A stretch of DNA of 64,000 bases, from contig PDSZ01000023.1 of assembly GCA_002748705.1 (NCBI GenBank), positions 124,001-188,000 on the forward strand, given 5' to 3'. The stretch is from Candidatus Fermentibacterota bacterium. GTDB taxonomy: Bacteria; Fermentibacterota; Fermentibacteria; Fermentibacterales; Fermentibacteraceae. The position numbers and the translations under genes were made by a program. Of the stretch, positions 44,563 through 54,600 are shown piece by piece (within the stretch, counting starts at the first letter, position 1; each line of letters begins with the position of its first letter). The notes under the pieces were generated by a model. That model had not been told where the DNA came from. It saw nothing but the letters and a program-made list of their open reading frames with translations, and searched no databases.

Positions 44563-45825
44563 ATGGACACCTCGCTTTACAACCGCTTCCTTGAGCTGCG
44601 GCCGCTCAATGTGCGAAAGGCTCTTTCAGGCAGCAGATGTGCCCTTGTAAGCGGAAGAGACATATCCAGAACAGCCCGTGAGAATGATGCTATTGTCATG
44701 GCCTGCAACATCAGGAATCCTCTAAGCGCCTTTGGTCTGCTGAAGGCGGCAAAGAAAGCTGACAGTTTCGTTCTTCTTGAGCTGGCCAAATCTGAAGCAG
44801 GTTACACAGGGGTTACCTACAGAAACCTGCCGTTACTGGCCATGCACTACTCAAGCATTCTCGGTGACGGAATGGTTTACTGTCTTCACATGGATCACTT
44901 TGCCATCAAGTCGCACAGTGATCTGGTGAGCGCCCTTGATGTGGTTCCAGGGGCAATTGCCAGGGGCTGGACCTCAGTGGCTGTTGATGCCTCACACAAT
45001 CACGACTGGGAAAACCTGATGTACACAAGGGATCTGGCAATGCACATTCCCTCGTACATCGGTCTTGAAACAGAGGTGGGAGAGATAAGAGGCGCAGGGG
45101 TGCTGACCACAGTTGAAGAAGCCGAGTACTACATCAGCGGCCTGAACTCCTGGGGGGTCTTTCCTGATTATCTTGCGGTCAGCAACGGTTCCAAGCACGG
45201 AACCTACGATACATCCGCCGGTGAAGATGAGGGAATCGACCTGGCGAGGACAAAAGAGATTGCCGATGCCATTTCAAAATACGGTGTTACCATAGCACAG
45301 CACGGAATCAGCGGAACCCCTCTGGACAAGGTGGGAAAGTTCAGGGAGTATGGAATCAACAAGGGTAATGTTGGAACCCTCTGGCAGAACATCGTCTTCG
45401 GTCTTGAGATGGATCCTGAAAGCGGCAATGCTGTTATGGACGGCGGAAGCTATGTGAAGAGGCCTGATAAGGGTATTCCCATGGAACTATGGGAAAGGAT
45501 GGTTGCAGCTGCGGACAAAGAGGGCTGGGCCAGAAACTCAGGAAACTACAAGAAGCTGAACCTGCCCTTTCACAGTGAGATAATGGCGCTTCCAGGGGAG
45601 TATCGTGAGAGAATAGTGGCAGAAACCGAAAGATGGGCACTAAGGTTCTTTGATGCCTTCGGTTCGGTGGGGCTGGGAACAAAAGTTATCGAATCTGTTG
45701 TGGCGAGAGGCGACTGGAACTCAACACCGGCGACCAGAATAGTTGCTGAAAGAGGTTGTTCCACCGCTTCAAATGCTCCAGACGGCGGAGAGGCGGATAA
45801 TGACGGAGGAGACTATTCTGACTGA
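44563..45825 (+). CDS. divergent class II fructose-bisphosphate aldolase
   Basis: A 420-residue zinc aldolase of the class II family, expected to act on fructose 1,6-bisphosphate or a related ketose bisphosphate. HMDHF (His109, Asp111, His112), ETEVGEIRG (from Glu169) and SKHGTY give the metal and catalytic positions. The usual HGGSG is HGISG (His247 region) and the canonical NIDTD is replaced by NKGNVGT. A C-terminal tail of about 30 acidic residues is extra. It overlaps pyrC by 26 bases and may be expressed with it. AAAGGAG lies eight bases upstream. Confidence 0.8.
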   Translation: MDTSLYNRFLELRPLNVRKALSGSRCALVSGRDISRTARENDAIVMACNIRNPLSAFGLLKAAKKADSFVLLELAKSEAGYTGVTYRNLPLLAMHYSSILGDGMVYCLHMDHFAIKSHSDLVSALDVVPGAIARGWTSVAVDASHNHDWENLMYTRDLAMHIPSYIGLETEVGEIRGAGVLTTVEEAEYYISGLNSWGVFPDYLAVSNGSKHGTYDTSAGEDEGIDLARTKEIADAISKYGVTIAQHGISGTPLDKVGKFREYGINKGNVGTLWQNIVFGLEMDPESGNAVMDGGSYVKRPDKGIPMELWERMVAAADKEGWARNSGNYKKLNLPFHSEIMALPGEYRERIVAETERWALRFFDAFGSVGLGTKVIESVVARGDWNSTPATRIVAERGCSTASNAPDGGEADNDGGDYSD

Positions 45826-47089
45826 TGACCGGAAAATTCTTTCCGGTGTAAGGGTTATTGATCCTGTCAACCGGATTGAAGGGCTCTTTGATGTGGCTGT
45901 GGAAGGCGGCACTGTGGCATCAATGGAACCTGCCTCAGGGAATGGCTCTGGTCTCTGGCTGATTCCCGGAGTGGTGGACATGCATGTTCACCTGAGAATA
46001 CCAGGAGGTGAAAACTCTGAAACTCTGGAAACCGGCCTGAAAGCCGCTGTTGCCGGCGGTGTTACAAGGGTTGGAATGATGCCCAACACAACTCCTGCGC
46101 TTGATACTCCAGAGGCGGTTTCAGAGGTTACCGCCCGGGGAAACAGTCTTGGTCTTGCCCTTATACATCCGGTACCTGCGGTGACAATGGGCAGAAAGGG
46201 TATTGAATGCACCGACTTTGAGGCATTCAGCAGTATGGGCATTACCTGCTTCAGCGATGACGGCAGCCCGGTGATGAACGACAGCTCCCTTGCAGAGGCT
46301 TTTAAGAGGCTTGCCCCTCTCAACGGGGTGGTGATAGAGCATCCTGAGGTTGTTGAACTGGCTGCAGGCGGGGCGGTTAACCTTGGTGAAGCCTCAAATC
46401 TCACAGGAGCAAAGGGAATACCTGAAGAGGCAGAGTACAGGGATGTAGAACGGTGCATCAGAATCCTGGGTGAATCAGGAACAGGCTGCAGGCTGCACCT
46501 TACTCACCTTTCATCCCCTGAAAGCGTCAGGCTTGTTGCTCAGGCAGCTTCAGAAGGTCTTCCTGTTACCTGTGATGTAACTCCGCATCACATTGCCCTT
46601 GAGGAAACAGAACTGCTCAGAAAGGGCACCCTTGCAAAGATGAATCCTCCGCTGAGGTCGGAGGAGTCCCGCAGAAAGCTGGTCTCCATGGCAGCTTCCG
46701 GCATGGTCAGTGCAGTTGCAAGCGACCATGCCCCTCACCATCGCTCAAAAAAGGATTGCCTGATACAGGATGCTGCTTTCGGTATCACAGGGCTTGAAAC
46801 ACTTCTTCCAATTACAGTTGACAAGCTGGTGAACGGTGCTTCAATGAGCCTGATGGAAGTTGTAGCCATGCTTACTTCTGCTCCTGCTTCAGTGCTTGGA
46901 ATCACTATTCCTGGAATAACTGCAGGTGAACCGGCTGAAATGGTTCTCTTTGATCCTGATGAGAAATGGACATTTACCGATTCCCTCTCCCTTTCAGGTA
47001 ATTCTCCATTCCTGAACACAGAGCTGAGAGGAAAGGTGCTCAGCGTATGGAGAGGAAGAGAACTCTACAGGGAGGGACAGTTTGTGTAG
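45800..47089 (+). CDS. pyrC: dihydroorotase (type I)
   Basis: Third step of pyrimidine synthesis. Zinc motif DMHVHLRIPGG near residue 53, the type-I Asp site CFSDDGSPVM, THLSSPESV, DVTPHH and ASDHAPHH are all present. About 429 residues. ATG 45800 is chosen because the family N-terminus begins there and a GGCGG-type site precedes it, although the gene then overlaps the aldolase by 26 bases. It is followed by a lipoprotein and the PyrK/PyrD pair. Confidence 0.92.
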   Translation: MTEETILTDDRKILSGVRVIDPVNRIEGLFDVAVEGGTVASMEPASGNGSGLWLIPGVVDMHVHLRIPGGENSETLETGLKAAVAGGVTRVGMMPNTTPALDTPEAVSEVTARGNSLGLALIHPVPAVTMGRKGIECTDFEAFSSMGITCFSDDGSPVMNDSSLAEAFKRLAPLNGVVIEHPEVVELAAGGAVNLGEASNLTGAKGIPEEAEYRDVERCIRILGESGTGCRLHLTHLSSPESVRLVAQAASEGLPVTCDVTPHHIALEETELLRKGTLAKMNPPLRSEESRRKLVSMAASGMVSAVASDHAPHHRSKKDCLIQDAAFGITGLETLLPITVDKLVNGASMSLMEVVAMLTSAPASVLGITIPGITAGEPAEMVLFDPDEKWTFTDSLSLSGNSPFLNTELRGKVLSVWRGRELYREGQFV

Positions 47090-48731
47090 GTCTCTTCTGG
47101 CAGCGGTGATAATGCTTTTCGCCGGCTGTGCGTACTACAATACATTTTACAATGCCAGAGAGAGCTACGAGGAAGCCCTTGAGTTTGCCAGGGAAAACCC
47201 TGACGACCCTGCTTCGCACGAAAAAGACCTTCTGGATACAGCTGTAGAGGGGGCAGGCCGTGTGCTTGCCAGGTATCCTGAGAGCCGGTGGGTGGATGAT
47301 GCCCAGCTGCTTCTGGGAGATGCTCTTTTGCTGAGAGGGAAAAGAACCCTGGTAGGAAGCGGCACAAGCGATTTTCAGCAGGCGATGATGTCCTTTTCTT
47401 CAGTTCTTGTAATGACCGAAAGCAGGGATTTCAAAGACAGGGCAAGGCTCGGACTGGGCAGGGCGGCAATGGAACTGGAAAGGTTCAATGACGCCGCTGC
47501 AGCTCTTCAGCAGGTCTCTGCAGACGACAGAAGAAGACACGCCATGAGCAGGCTTCTTCTCTGTGAGGCTTATCTCGGGGCTGCGGAGCCTGAGATGGCC
47601 GCTGCCATCATGGACAGCCTTCACCCTGCAGGAGGCGACAGCCTTGAAGCTGAGTACTACATCACCGGAGGCAGGATACTTGCTGCTCTTGGAATGCCTG
47701 ACAGCGGCGCAGTGGTGTGCCTGAAAGCTCTTGAGAGAGTTGACAGAGGTGAAGTCTACTACAGGGCTCTGGTAAGCTCTGCGGAATGCTGGATTCAGGC
47801 AGGACAGCCTGACAGAGCCTCATTTGAACTGAGCAGGCTGCTTCAGGGATACAGGTCTGACAGAGAAATGGCTGACATATCGCTGCTGAAGGGAAGAGCT
47901 GACGAGATGGCAGGCGACACCGCTGCCGCTCTCACTGCCTATCTGGATGCTGCGGAGCTTGACACATACAGGGAAACCGGCGCTGAAGCCCTTTACAGAA
48001 GAGCTGTGCTCCTTGAGCACGCTGAAAGGTTTGATGAAGCCCTTGAAACACTGGCAGATTGCTATTCACGACCGGGAGACTTCATGTGGCTCAGAATCTC
48101 TGAAAACAGACACAGGGACCTTGAACTGTACAGGAGCTACAGCGACAGCGCTCAGGTCACCTCAGGAGAAATGGCTCTGAAGCTTCGCCTCCTTGCCGCG
48201 GAGAAGAGGCTCGATCTATACGGCCCTGACAGGCAGACCCTTGAGGAATTCAGGGAGATTGCAGACGAGAATCACCTGCTTTTCAGCGCCATGGCCCAGG
48301 TGCTTCTGGCTGAGAATGGCGGCATTCCTGAAGATTCAGTTTACAATACCCTTCTTTCAGTTGCCGGAAATATTCCTGCAAGTGATCTTGCAGGGCACAT
48401 AGAAGAAACCCTGGGTCTTTCACCTCATCCCCTTCACAACACAAGACCGTCAGCTGTACTTGAAGAAGCCTGGGCTCTTCTTGAAGAGAAAAAATGGGAA
48501 GAGGGCTGGTTGGCTCTGAATGATCTTCTGAACTCTCCTTTCAGCTACGAAGTTCGTGCTGAAGCGCTCTGGGCAGCGTATGTTGCTGCTGAGAGCGCCA
48601 GAATGGACGGGGGAACTGTTGACTCTTACCTTGAGGAACTCACTGAACACTATCCTGACACGCCCCAGGGAGCGGAAGCTGCCCTGAGGAGAGCCCAGGG
48701 GCTTGAGGAAGAGGAGCCTGAAGAAGAATGA
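47082..48731 (+). CDS. TPR-repeat lipoprotein
   Basis: A 549-residue lipoprotein. From TTG 47082 the signal ends in lipobox MLFAGC (Cys16) and continues AYYNTFYNARESYEEA. The rest is about a dozen TPR-like helical repeats (e.g. DDAQLLLGDALLLRG, ALWAAYVAAESARM) ending in an acidic tail. The opening YNTFYNA resembles PorW/SprE-type T9SS lipoproteins, but this is a weak similarity. Envelope scaffold is the best description. It overlaps pyrC by 8 bases and pyrK by 4 bases. Confidence 0.65.
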   Translation: MCRSLLAAVIMLFAGCAYYNTFYNARESYEEALEFARENPDDPASHEKDLLDTAVEGAGRVLARYPESRWVDDAQLLLGDALLLRGKRTLVGSGTSDFQQAMMSFSSVLVMTESRDFKDRARLGLGRAAMELERFNDAAAALQQVSADDRRRHAMSRLLLCEAYLGAAEPEMAAAIMDSLHPAGGDSLEAEYYITGGRILAALGMPDSGAVVCLKALERVDRGEVYYRALVSSAECWIQAGQPDRASFELSRLLQGYRSDREMADISLLKGRADEMAGDTAAALTAYLDAAELDTYRETGAEALYRRAVLLEHAERFDEALETLADCYSRPGDFMWLRISENRHRDLELYRSYSDSAQVTSGEMALKLRLLAAEKRLDLYGPDRQTLEEFREIADENHLLFSAMAQVLLAENGGIPEDSVYNTLLSVAGNIPASDLAGHIEETLGLSPHPLHNTRPSAVLEEAWALLEEKKWEEGWLALNDLLNSPFSYEVRAEALWAAYVAAESARMDGGTVDSYLEELTEHYPDTPQGAEAALRRAQGLEEEEPEEE

Positions 48732-49501
48732 CCGGCATATGTGATGTGAAATGTACTGTGAAGAGCAACTCAGAGATTCTTTCAGGTGTCCGTTCAATGG
48801 TGTTCAGCTGCAGCGGGCCTCTGTCAGAGGCGGCGCCTGGGCAGTTTGTTCAGGTGGAGGTTTCTTCTGAGGTCTTTCCGGTGACCAGAAGACCATTTAC
48901 TGTGAACAGCAGGGTTTCCGGAGGTCTTGAGATAGTTTATGACATTGTAGGAGCCGGCACTGCGGCAATGGCAGATATTCAGCCGGAAACTGAAGTGAAG
49001 GTTCTCGGGCCTCTGGGAAAGGGATGGGATCTCTCAGCAGGGGAGAAGTGGCTTCTGATAGGAGGAGGGCTCGGTGCAGCAGGTTTTCAGTACCTTATTG
49101 ATACTGTGTGCTGTACAGGAGTGGTACTGGGAGCTTCCTCCAGTGACAGGATAGTTCCACTGAGGGGAAGCGTTGAACCTGTTCTGGCAACTGAAGACGG
49201 TTCCAGAGGGGTTAAGGGGCTTGTTACCTCTGTTCTGAGCGAAGGCTTGTTTCAGGAAGCGGATGTTATAGCGGTCTGCGGCCCTGTACCTATGATGGAA
49301 GCGGTGTGGAATGCTGTTCCCTTGAACCACAGGGCAAAAGTTCAGGTTTCCACCGAGAGCAGAATGGGGTGCGGATGGGGAGTATGTGACGGATGCTCCA
49401 TTCCTGTCGCAGGAGGCGGCTACAGAAAGTGCTGCACTGAAGGTCCCGTTTTTCCAGGTTTTGACATAGACTGGAAAAGGTGGAAGGAGGCAGGGCTGTG
49501 A
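48728..49501 (+). CDS. pyrK: dihydroorotate dehydrogenase electron transfer subunit PyrK
   Basis: A 257-residue flavin/iron-sulfur subunit that passes electrons from dihydroorotate oxidation to NAD. It has the FAD-binding block RRPFTV, the NAD-binding GGGLGAAGF, and the C-terminal 2Fe-2S site: Cys215, Cys220, Cys223 (CGWGVCDGC) and Cys235/236. Overlaps the lipoprotein gene upstream and pyrD downstream. Confidence 0.92.
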   Translation: MTGICDVKCTVKSNSEILSGVRSMVFSCSGPLSEAAPGQFVQVEVSSEVFPVTRRPFTVNSRVSGGLEIVYDIVGAGTAAMADIQPETEVKVLGPLGKGWDLSAGEKWLLIGGGLGAAGFQYLIDTVCCTGVVLGASSSDRIVPLRGSVEPVLATEDGSRGVKGLVTSVLSEGLFQEADVIAVCGPVPMMEAVWNAVPLNHRAKVQVSTESRMGCGWGVCDGCSIPVAGGGYRKCCTEGPVFPGFDIDWKRWKEAGL

Positions 49502-50370
49502 CGGAAATCTCCCTTGTGAGAAAAATGTGGGGTCATCAGTTCAGCTCTCCGCTGATGCTTGCTTCAGGAACAGCCGGTTACGGCAGGGAACTTCTGAATT
49601 CCAGCTGTCTGAAAGGCGCAGGCGCAGTTGTTTCAAAGGCAGTTACATATGAACCCAGAGCAGGAAATCCTCCTCCCAGGGTGCAGGAAACAAAATACGG
49701 TCTTCTCAATTCCATCGGTCTTGCCAATCCCGGTGTGCATGAAGTGGTTAACCGGATACTTCCCTCTGTGAAGAATCTGCCCTGTCCTCTTCTTATTAAT
49801 GTGGCAGGGGCTTCAGTTGATGAGTTCGCAGAGGTGGCAGGAGTACTGGAAACTTCTTCTGTTCCCATTGGTTACGAGATTAATGTTTCCTGCCCCAATG
49901 TCCATGCAGGCGGAGCCGCTTTCGGAGTTAATCCTGGAACAGTTGAGAAGGTTTCCAGTGCGGTGTCTGCAGTAGTATCCAGACCCTTCGCAGTTAAACT
50001 CACCCCTAACGGCGGCGACATAGTGGAAGCCGCCAAAGCTGCTGAACAGGGGGGAGCTTCTGCTGTGACTGTCTGCAACACCTTTCTTGGAATGGACATA
50101 GACTGGAAGAGCGGAAACACAGTCATTAAAAGGAAGGTTGCAGGATACACTTCCCCTGCGCTGCTTCCTCTGGTTATCGCAAGGGTCTGGCAGGTTTCCT
50201 CTGCTGTTTCCATACCTGTTATCAGTTCCGGAGGTGTCTCTGCAGGTGAGGATGTGCTGAAGCTCATGGCTGCCGGAGCTTCAATGGTTCAGGTGGGCAC
50301 CAGGCTCATGAGAAGACCCTTTGCCGCCTCTGAACTTTATTCTGAAATGACTTCCCTTCTGGGGCTGTGA
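49498..50370 (+). CDS. pyrD: dihydroorotate dehydrogenase catalytic subunit (class 1B)
   Basis: A 290-residue FMN enzyme that oxidises dihydroorotate to orotate. The catalytic Cys132 is in NVSCPNVHAGG, characteristic of class 1 enzymes with Cys, and GGVSAGEDVLKLMAAGAS is the phosphate-binding end. GTG 49498 overlaps the pyrK stop; GGAAGGAGG precedes it. Works with PyrK as NAD-dependent 1B heterotetramer. Confidence 0.94.
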   Translation: MTEISLVRKMWGHQFSSPLMLASGTAGYGRELLNSSCLKGAGAVVSKAVTYEPRAGNPPPRVQETKYGLLNSIGLANPGVHEVVNRILPSVKNLPCPLLINVAGASVDEFAEVAGVLETSSVPIGYEINVSCPNVHAGGAAFGVNPGTVEKVSSAVSAVVSRPFAVKLTPNGGDIVEAAKAAEQGGASAVTVCNTFLGMDIDWKSGNTVIKRKVAGYTSPALLPLVIARVWQVSSAVSIPVISSGGVSAGEDVLKLMAAGASMVQVGTRLMRRPFAASELYSEMTSLLGL

Positions 50371-50780
50371 GAAAAGCTGCAGCTTCTGCTGTTCTTCTGG
50401 TTCTGTTTTCAGGATGCAGCCTCGTCTCTTCACCTGCGTATGTGTACAGGTCAGTTCCAGCTTCGGCAGCAATAGTATCAGGGTTTATTCAGAGAGGCGC
50501 TGCATCATGGTACGGCAGGCAGTTCCACGGCAGACCAACAGCCAGTGGAGAGACCTACGACATGAACGACATGACCTGTGCCCACAGAACTCTTCCATTC
50601 GGCACGGTGCTGCTGGTAACAAATCTTGATAACGGACTATCGGCAACTGTACGGGTCAACGACAGGGGGCCATATATTTCCGGCAGAATTATTGATCTTT
50701 CCAGAGGGGCTGCTTCTGTTCTGGGAATAATTTCTACAGGAACGGCGCAGGTTGAGCTGAAGGCGGTGGGAAATGAGTGA
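50367..50780 (+). CDS. RlpA-like double-psi beta-barrel lipoprotein
   Basis: A 137-residue lipoprotein (lipobox LFSGC, Cys17) with the RlpA double-psi beta-barrel: GAASWYGRQFHGRPTASGE, MTCAHRTLPFGT and VNDRGPYISGRIIDLS. RlpA-type proteins are septal peptidoglycan enzymes or binders; the SPOR domain usually present in RlpA is absent here. GTG 50367 overlaps the pyrD stop and the 3' end overlaps pyrF. An envelope gene inside the pyrimidine operon. Confidence 0.88.
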   Translation: MRKAAASAVLLVLFSGCSLVSSPAYVYRSVPASAAIVSGFIQRGAASWYGRQFHGRPTASGETYDMNDMTCAHRTLPFGTVLLVTNLDNGLSATVRVNDRGPYISGRIIDLSRGAASVLGIISTGTAQVELKAVGNE

Positions 50781-51471
50781 TACCAGAATATATGTTGCCC
50801 TTACAAGCAGTTGCGGTTCTGATGCAAGGGAAATGCTGCAGCCTCTTCTTGGCTGTCCTGTGGGAGTAAAAGTGGGGCTTGAGCTTTTTTTGAGAGAAGG
50901 TCCGCCTATCGTTGAGAACCTGAAGGATATGGGTTTTCCTGTTTTTCTTGATCTGAAGTTCCATGACATACCCTACACAGTGGCAGGAGCTGTGCAGTCA
51001 GCCTGTACACTTGAACCGGACATTCTCAACATCCATGCCTCCGGAGGAATGCAGATGATGAAGGCTGCAGCAGAGGCTGTTACCGGAAAGACAAAGCTCA
51101 TAGCGGTTACAGTTCTTACCAGCATGGACAGTGAGGATCTTCGGCTTCTGGGATCAGAGAGTGAGCCGCTGGAAGCAGTTGTCCGCCTTGCAGGAGCTGC
51201 GCACAGATGCGGTCTTCACGGGGTTGTCTGCTCACCTCTTGAGGCTTCAGCTGTAAGAAAAGCCACAGACGATGATTTTCTGATAGTCACTCCCGGAGTA
51301 AGACCTGCCGGTTCAGCTTCAGGAGACCAGAAGCGAATAATGACCCCCTGCGATGCCGTAAAGGCAGGGGCAACTGCACTTGTTGTAGGCAGACCCATAA
51401 CCGCCGCTTCCGATCCCGGCGCCGCTGTGAAAGCCATACTTAGTGAGATAGAGCAGGCCCTTAAAGGCTGA
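50773..51471 (+). CDS. pyrF: orotidine 5'-phosphate decarboxylase
   Basis: Final step to UMP. TIM barrel with the catalytic block DLKFHDIP (Asp60, Lys62, Asp65), an early Lys33 (VKVGLELF) and the C-terminal phosphate loop TPGVRPAGS and VGRPIT. 232 residues, group I type. The first strand reads YVALTSS where the family usually has ALD, so the ribose-contacting Asp is replaced. It is the last gene of the cluster. Confidence 0.9.
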   Translation: MSDTRIYVALTSSCGSDAREMLQPLLGCPVGVKVGLELFLREGPPIVENLKDMGFPVFLDLKFHDIPYTVAGAVQSACTLEPDILNIHASGGMQMMKAAAEAVTGKTKLIAVTVLTSMDSEDLRLLGSESEPLEAVVRLAGAAHRCGLHGVVCSPLEASAVRKATDDDFLIVTPGVRPAGSASGDQKRIMTPCDAVKAGATALVVGRPITAASDPGAAVKAILSEIEQALKG

Positions 51472-51627
51472 TCCATCATGCCTGAAACAACCGGCAGTAC
51501 CTAAGGATGCTTCGGTTCTGAGAGATAAACTGATACCATTTGTGTTTCCCGGAGACATGGCGGTTACTATCAGAAACAGCCCTGTTTGAGGAGTGTTTGA
51601 GTAATCTCAATCTTATAGGGGGATACA

Positions 51628-54600
51628 ATGAGGTACATTATGAGAATATCTGTGCTGCTGCTTTCTGCGTTCACGGCTTCGGGCAGCTGGATTGAGTTCA
51701 ACGCAGGAGCTTCAGACGGTTCAGAACCTGTGATCAGTCATGGAGAAACAACTCAGGATAACATTCTCTTTGATGTAGAGCTGAGAGGTCTTGATTCTCA
51801 GGAGATCCTCCATGAATCAGTTGAGTATTCCAGGTATTCCGGAACACCGGGAGTTCGCATGTACTCTGAAGCAGGTTATCCGGAAGTCCCGGTTGTTACC
51901 TGCTTCGTTGCCGTTCCAGACAATGTGGCGCTTTCTCTTGAATCATCAAGATCATGCTCGGATCATCTGGAGAATACAGTGGTGTATCCGGCGCCTTGTC
52001 TTGAACTGGTCACTGAAGGCGCATCAACTTATTACAAAGAAGTGTTTCAGAAGAACTCTTCAGCCTACTCCTCAACTGAGTGGTTCCCCGCAGTTGGCGC
52101 TGAGATTTCAGGTGAATTCAGACTGAGGGATCAGAGAGTGGCAGTTGTTGATGTGTATCCTGTGCAGTTCCTGGCCTCGGAGGACAGCCTCAGGGTATGG
52201 AGCGATATTCAGCTCAATATCTCTTTCAGCGAATCAGCTCCTGTTGTCAGTGTTTCCGATCTGGGTCCTTACGAGAGGCTGATCGGAAACACACTTGTCG
52301 GCTATGATCCCGATCCTCTGCCGTATACGGCCTCTCCGACTCAGGGAAGCGTTTACAGACCGGCTGACCTTACAGTAGCCCCGCCTGAGATCCCCGATTA
52401 TGTGATCATCGTTGCCGGAGGTCTGGATGGTCCCTGGGTCGATGCTCTTGCAAACCACAGGGCTCAGCTCAACGGTTTTGATGTACTGATAGCCACATCC
52501 GATAAAATCTTCTGGCAGTTCAGAACTAATGAGCCAATCATTACTCCGAACATGATCAGGGACTTCACTGAGACTCTATGGAACTTCGGAACACCAGGGG
52601 ACAGACCCTCATACCTTCTGCTGATCGGTGACCATGAAGATGGATCATGTACCACCATCGGTCCATGGTTCCTCCCTACAGCGGAAAGCTCCTGCGGGTT
52701 CGGCAATGACGAGTGGTATGCCTACTTCGACGAACCCAGAAGCGTTTATGCGTCAATGCCCGATATGATTGTAGGCAGACTCTCAACCCGGGAAGCTGCT
52801 AATCTGCAGGACATGATAGATCTGATTGAGGAGTACGAAGCTCCGGTAACAATTTCAGTTCCGGCTAATATGCAGTACAGAAGATACATCACACGACTGG
52901 CGGGCACGGAAACAGATCACTGGTATCCTTCCGCCCGGTGGACGAAAGCGCTTGCAGACTGGCTGGGCTACCAGTGGGATAACTATCACTGCGGTGACGG
53001 AGAGGATGATCCTCCCAACAGTGACGGCAGCGATATGACCAGCGCTGAGTGGGTTGATGCCTGCAACACTGTGTTCAACAGGGGATCACAGGTTGCATTC
53101 TATGCTGACCATGGTGACTTTCATCTGTTCAATGCGGGATTGAATGAAGAATTAGAGAACTTCGGAGTTCCTGATTCATGTTTCGACAACCTTGATGTTG
53201 CTGATCTCGGAACATTTGCCGATCACTTGCCGCCATTCATTCTGATGTTATGCTGCTCTTCCGGGACATTCAACCACACACAGTATCAGCATGACAACAG
53301 GTCTCCCGGTATCTGCCTTTGCCGTGAGCCTGTCAATCAGACCTCTCTACCTCCTTATGACCTTGGTCCTGCCTGCCTTGCCGAGGAGTTTATAAGAAAC
53401 ACGGATGGTGGTGCTATCGGAGTTTTCGCAAGCAGCTATGAATCGGGGAACAGCGGCTACCTTGGACGAGCCATTATCAGAAACCTGTTCTGTAACGGTC
53501 ATACGAGACAGGGAGACGCCATTGCCGCTGGCAGACTTGATATGCTGTACTGGTATTGGGTGGGTGAATGGTTCAACAAAGATCTGGGCAGGTTTAACCT
53601 GTTCGGTGACCCTGCTCTTGATACAGGAGATCGAGTCAAATTCAGGGACCATTGCGATCTGATCATCAGTCCTGATGATATGACTCTTAACATATACCCC
53701 ACTATGACTGTTGACGGAAGCGGAACAGTTGTTTTCAGTGTAGTTGTCAGAAACGCAGGATGGCTGGCTGCCGGTCCATTCATGCTGACAATGGAAATCA
53801 CTGATAATTCCGGCATGTCCGAGATGCTTTCAAACCAATGCAGCGGCCTTGAACCAGGTGTTGAAACCAAAATTGATTTTGTCTGGGAGGCCACCTGGTT
53901 TACTCCTCCCGGCATTCTGAATATCAAAGTGACTGCTTCTGATCCTGGAGGTCAGACTCCTGATTCGTGGCTGCCAAACAACTCCGCAGAGACCGAGTTC
54001 AAGATTAGAGACTTCTATCCCAATCAGGACGGGTGGCCTGTTCCCTTGAATCAATCCGTTCTTGTTCCTCCAGTCCTCTGTGATTTCGATGGCAACTCTT
54101 CCAACGGCCTGGAGATAGTTTTAGCAACCAGTCAGAAGCTCCTTGTCTTTGACGACAGCTCTCCTCAGTGGCCAGTTTGGGAATCTGACAGAAGACAGCT
54201 GTTTCATAACTTAGGAACAGGATTGCGGGCTACTGTTCCCGTAGCAGGTAATGTCTGTGGAAATGCTGATCCGGAAATAGTGATCGACACAAAGACTCAT
54301 CTCCTGGTATACAGTAACACCTCCACTTCACCTGTTGCATCTTTCTCTCATGCAGGCGGCTGGTTTAGAACGATTCATTCAGTGAGCCTTGGAGACTTTG
54401 TCAGCGAAAGCTCCCTGGAGACCCGTGACGAAGTCGTAGTGATCAGGGATGATGATCTGACAGTGTTTGATGTGTCTGGATCTTCCCTTGTTCCCATAAG
54501 AACTAAGCAGTTGCCAGGTATCTCTAATGCTCTTTTAATTAACTCATGGTCTGCCCTTGAGGATGTAAACGGGGACGGCACTCCGGAAATCATAACACGG

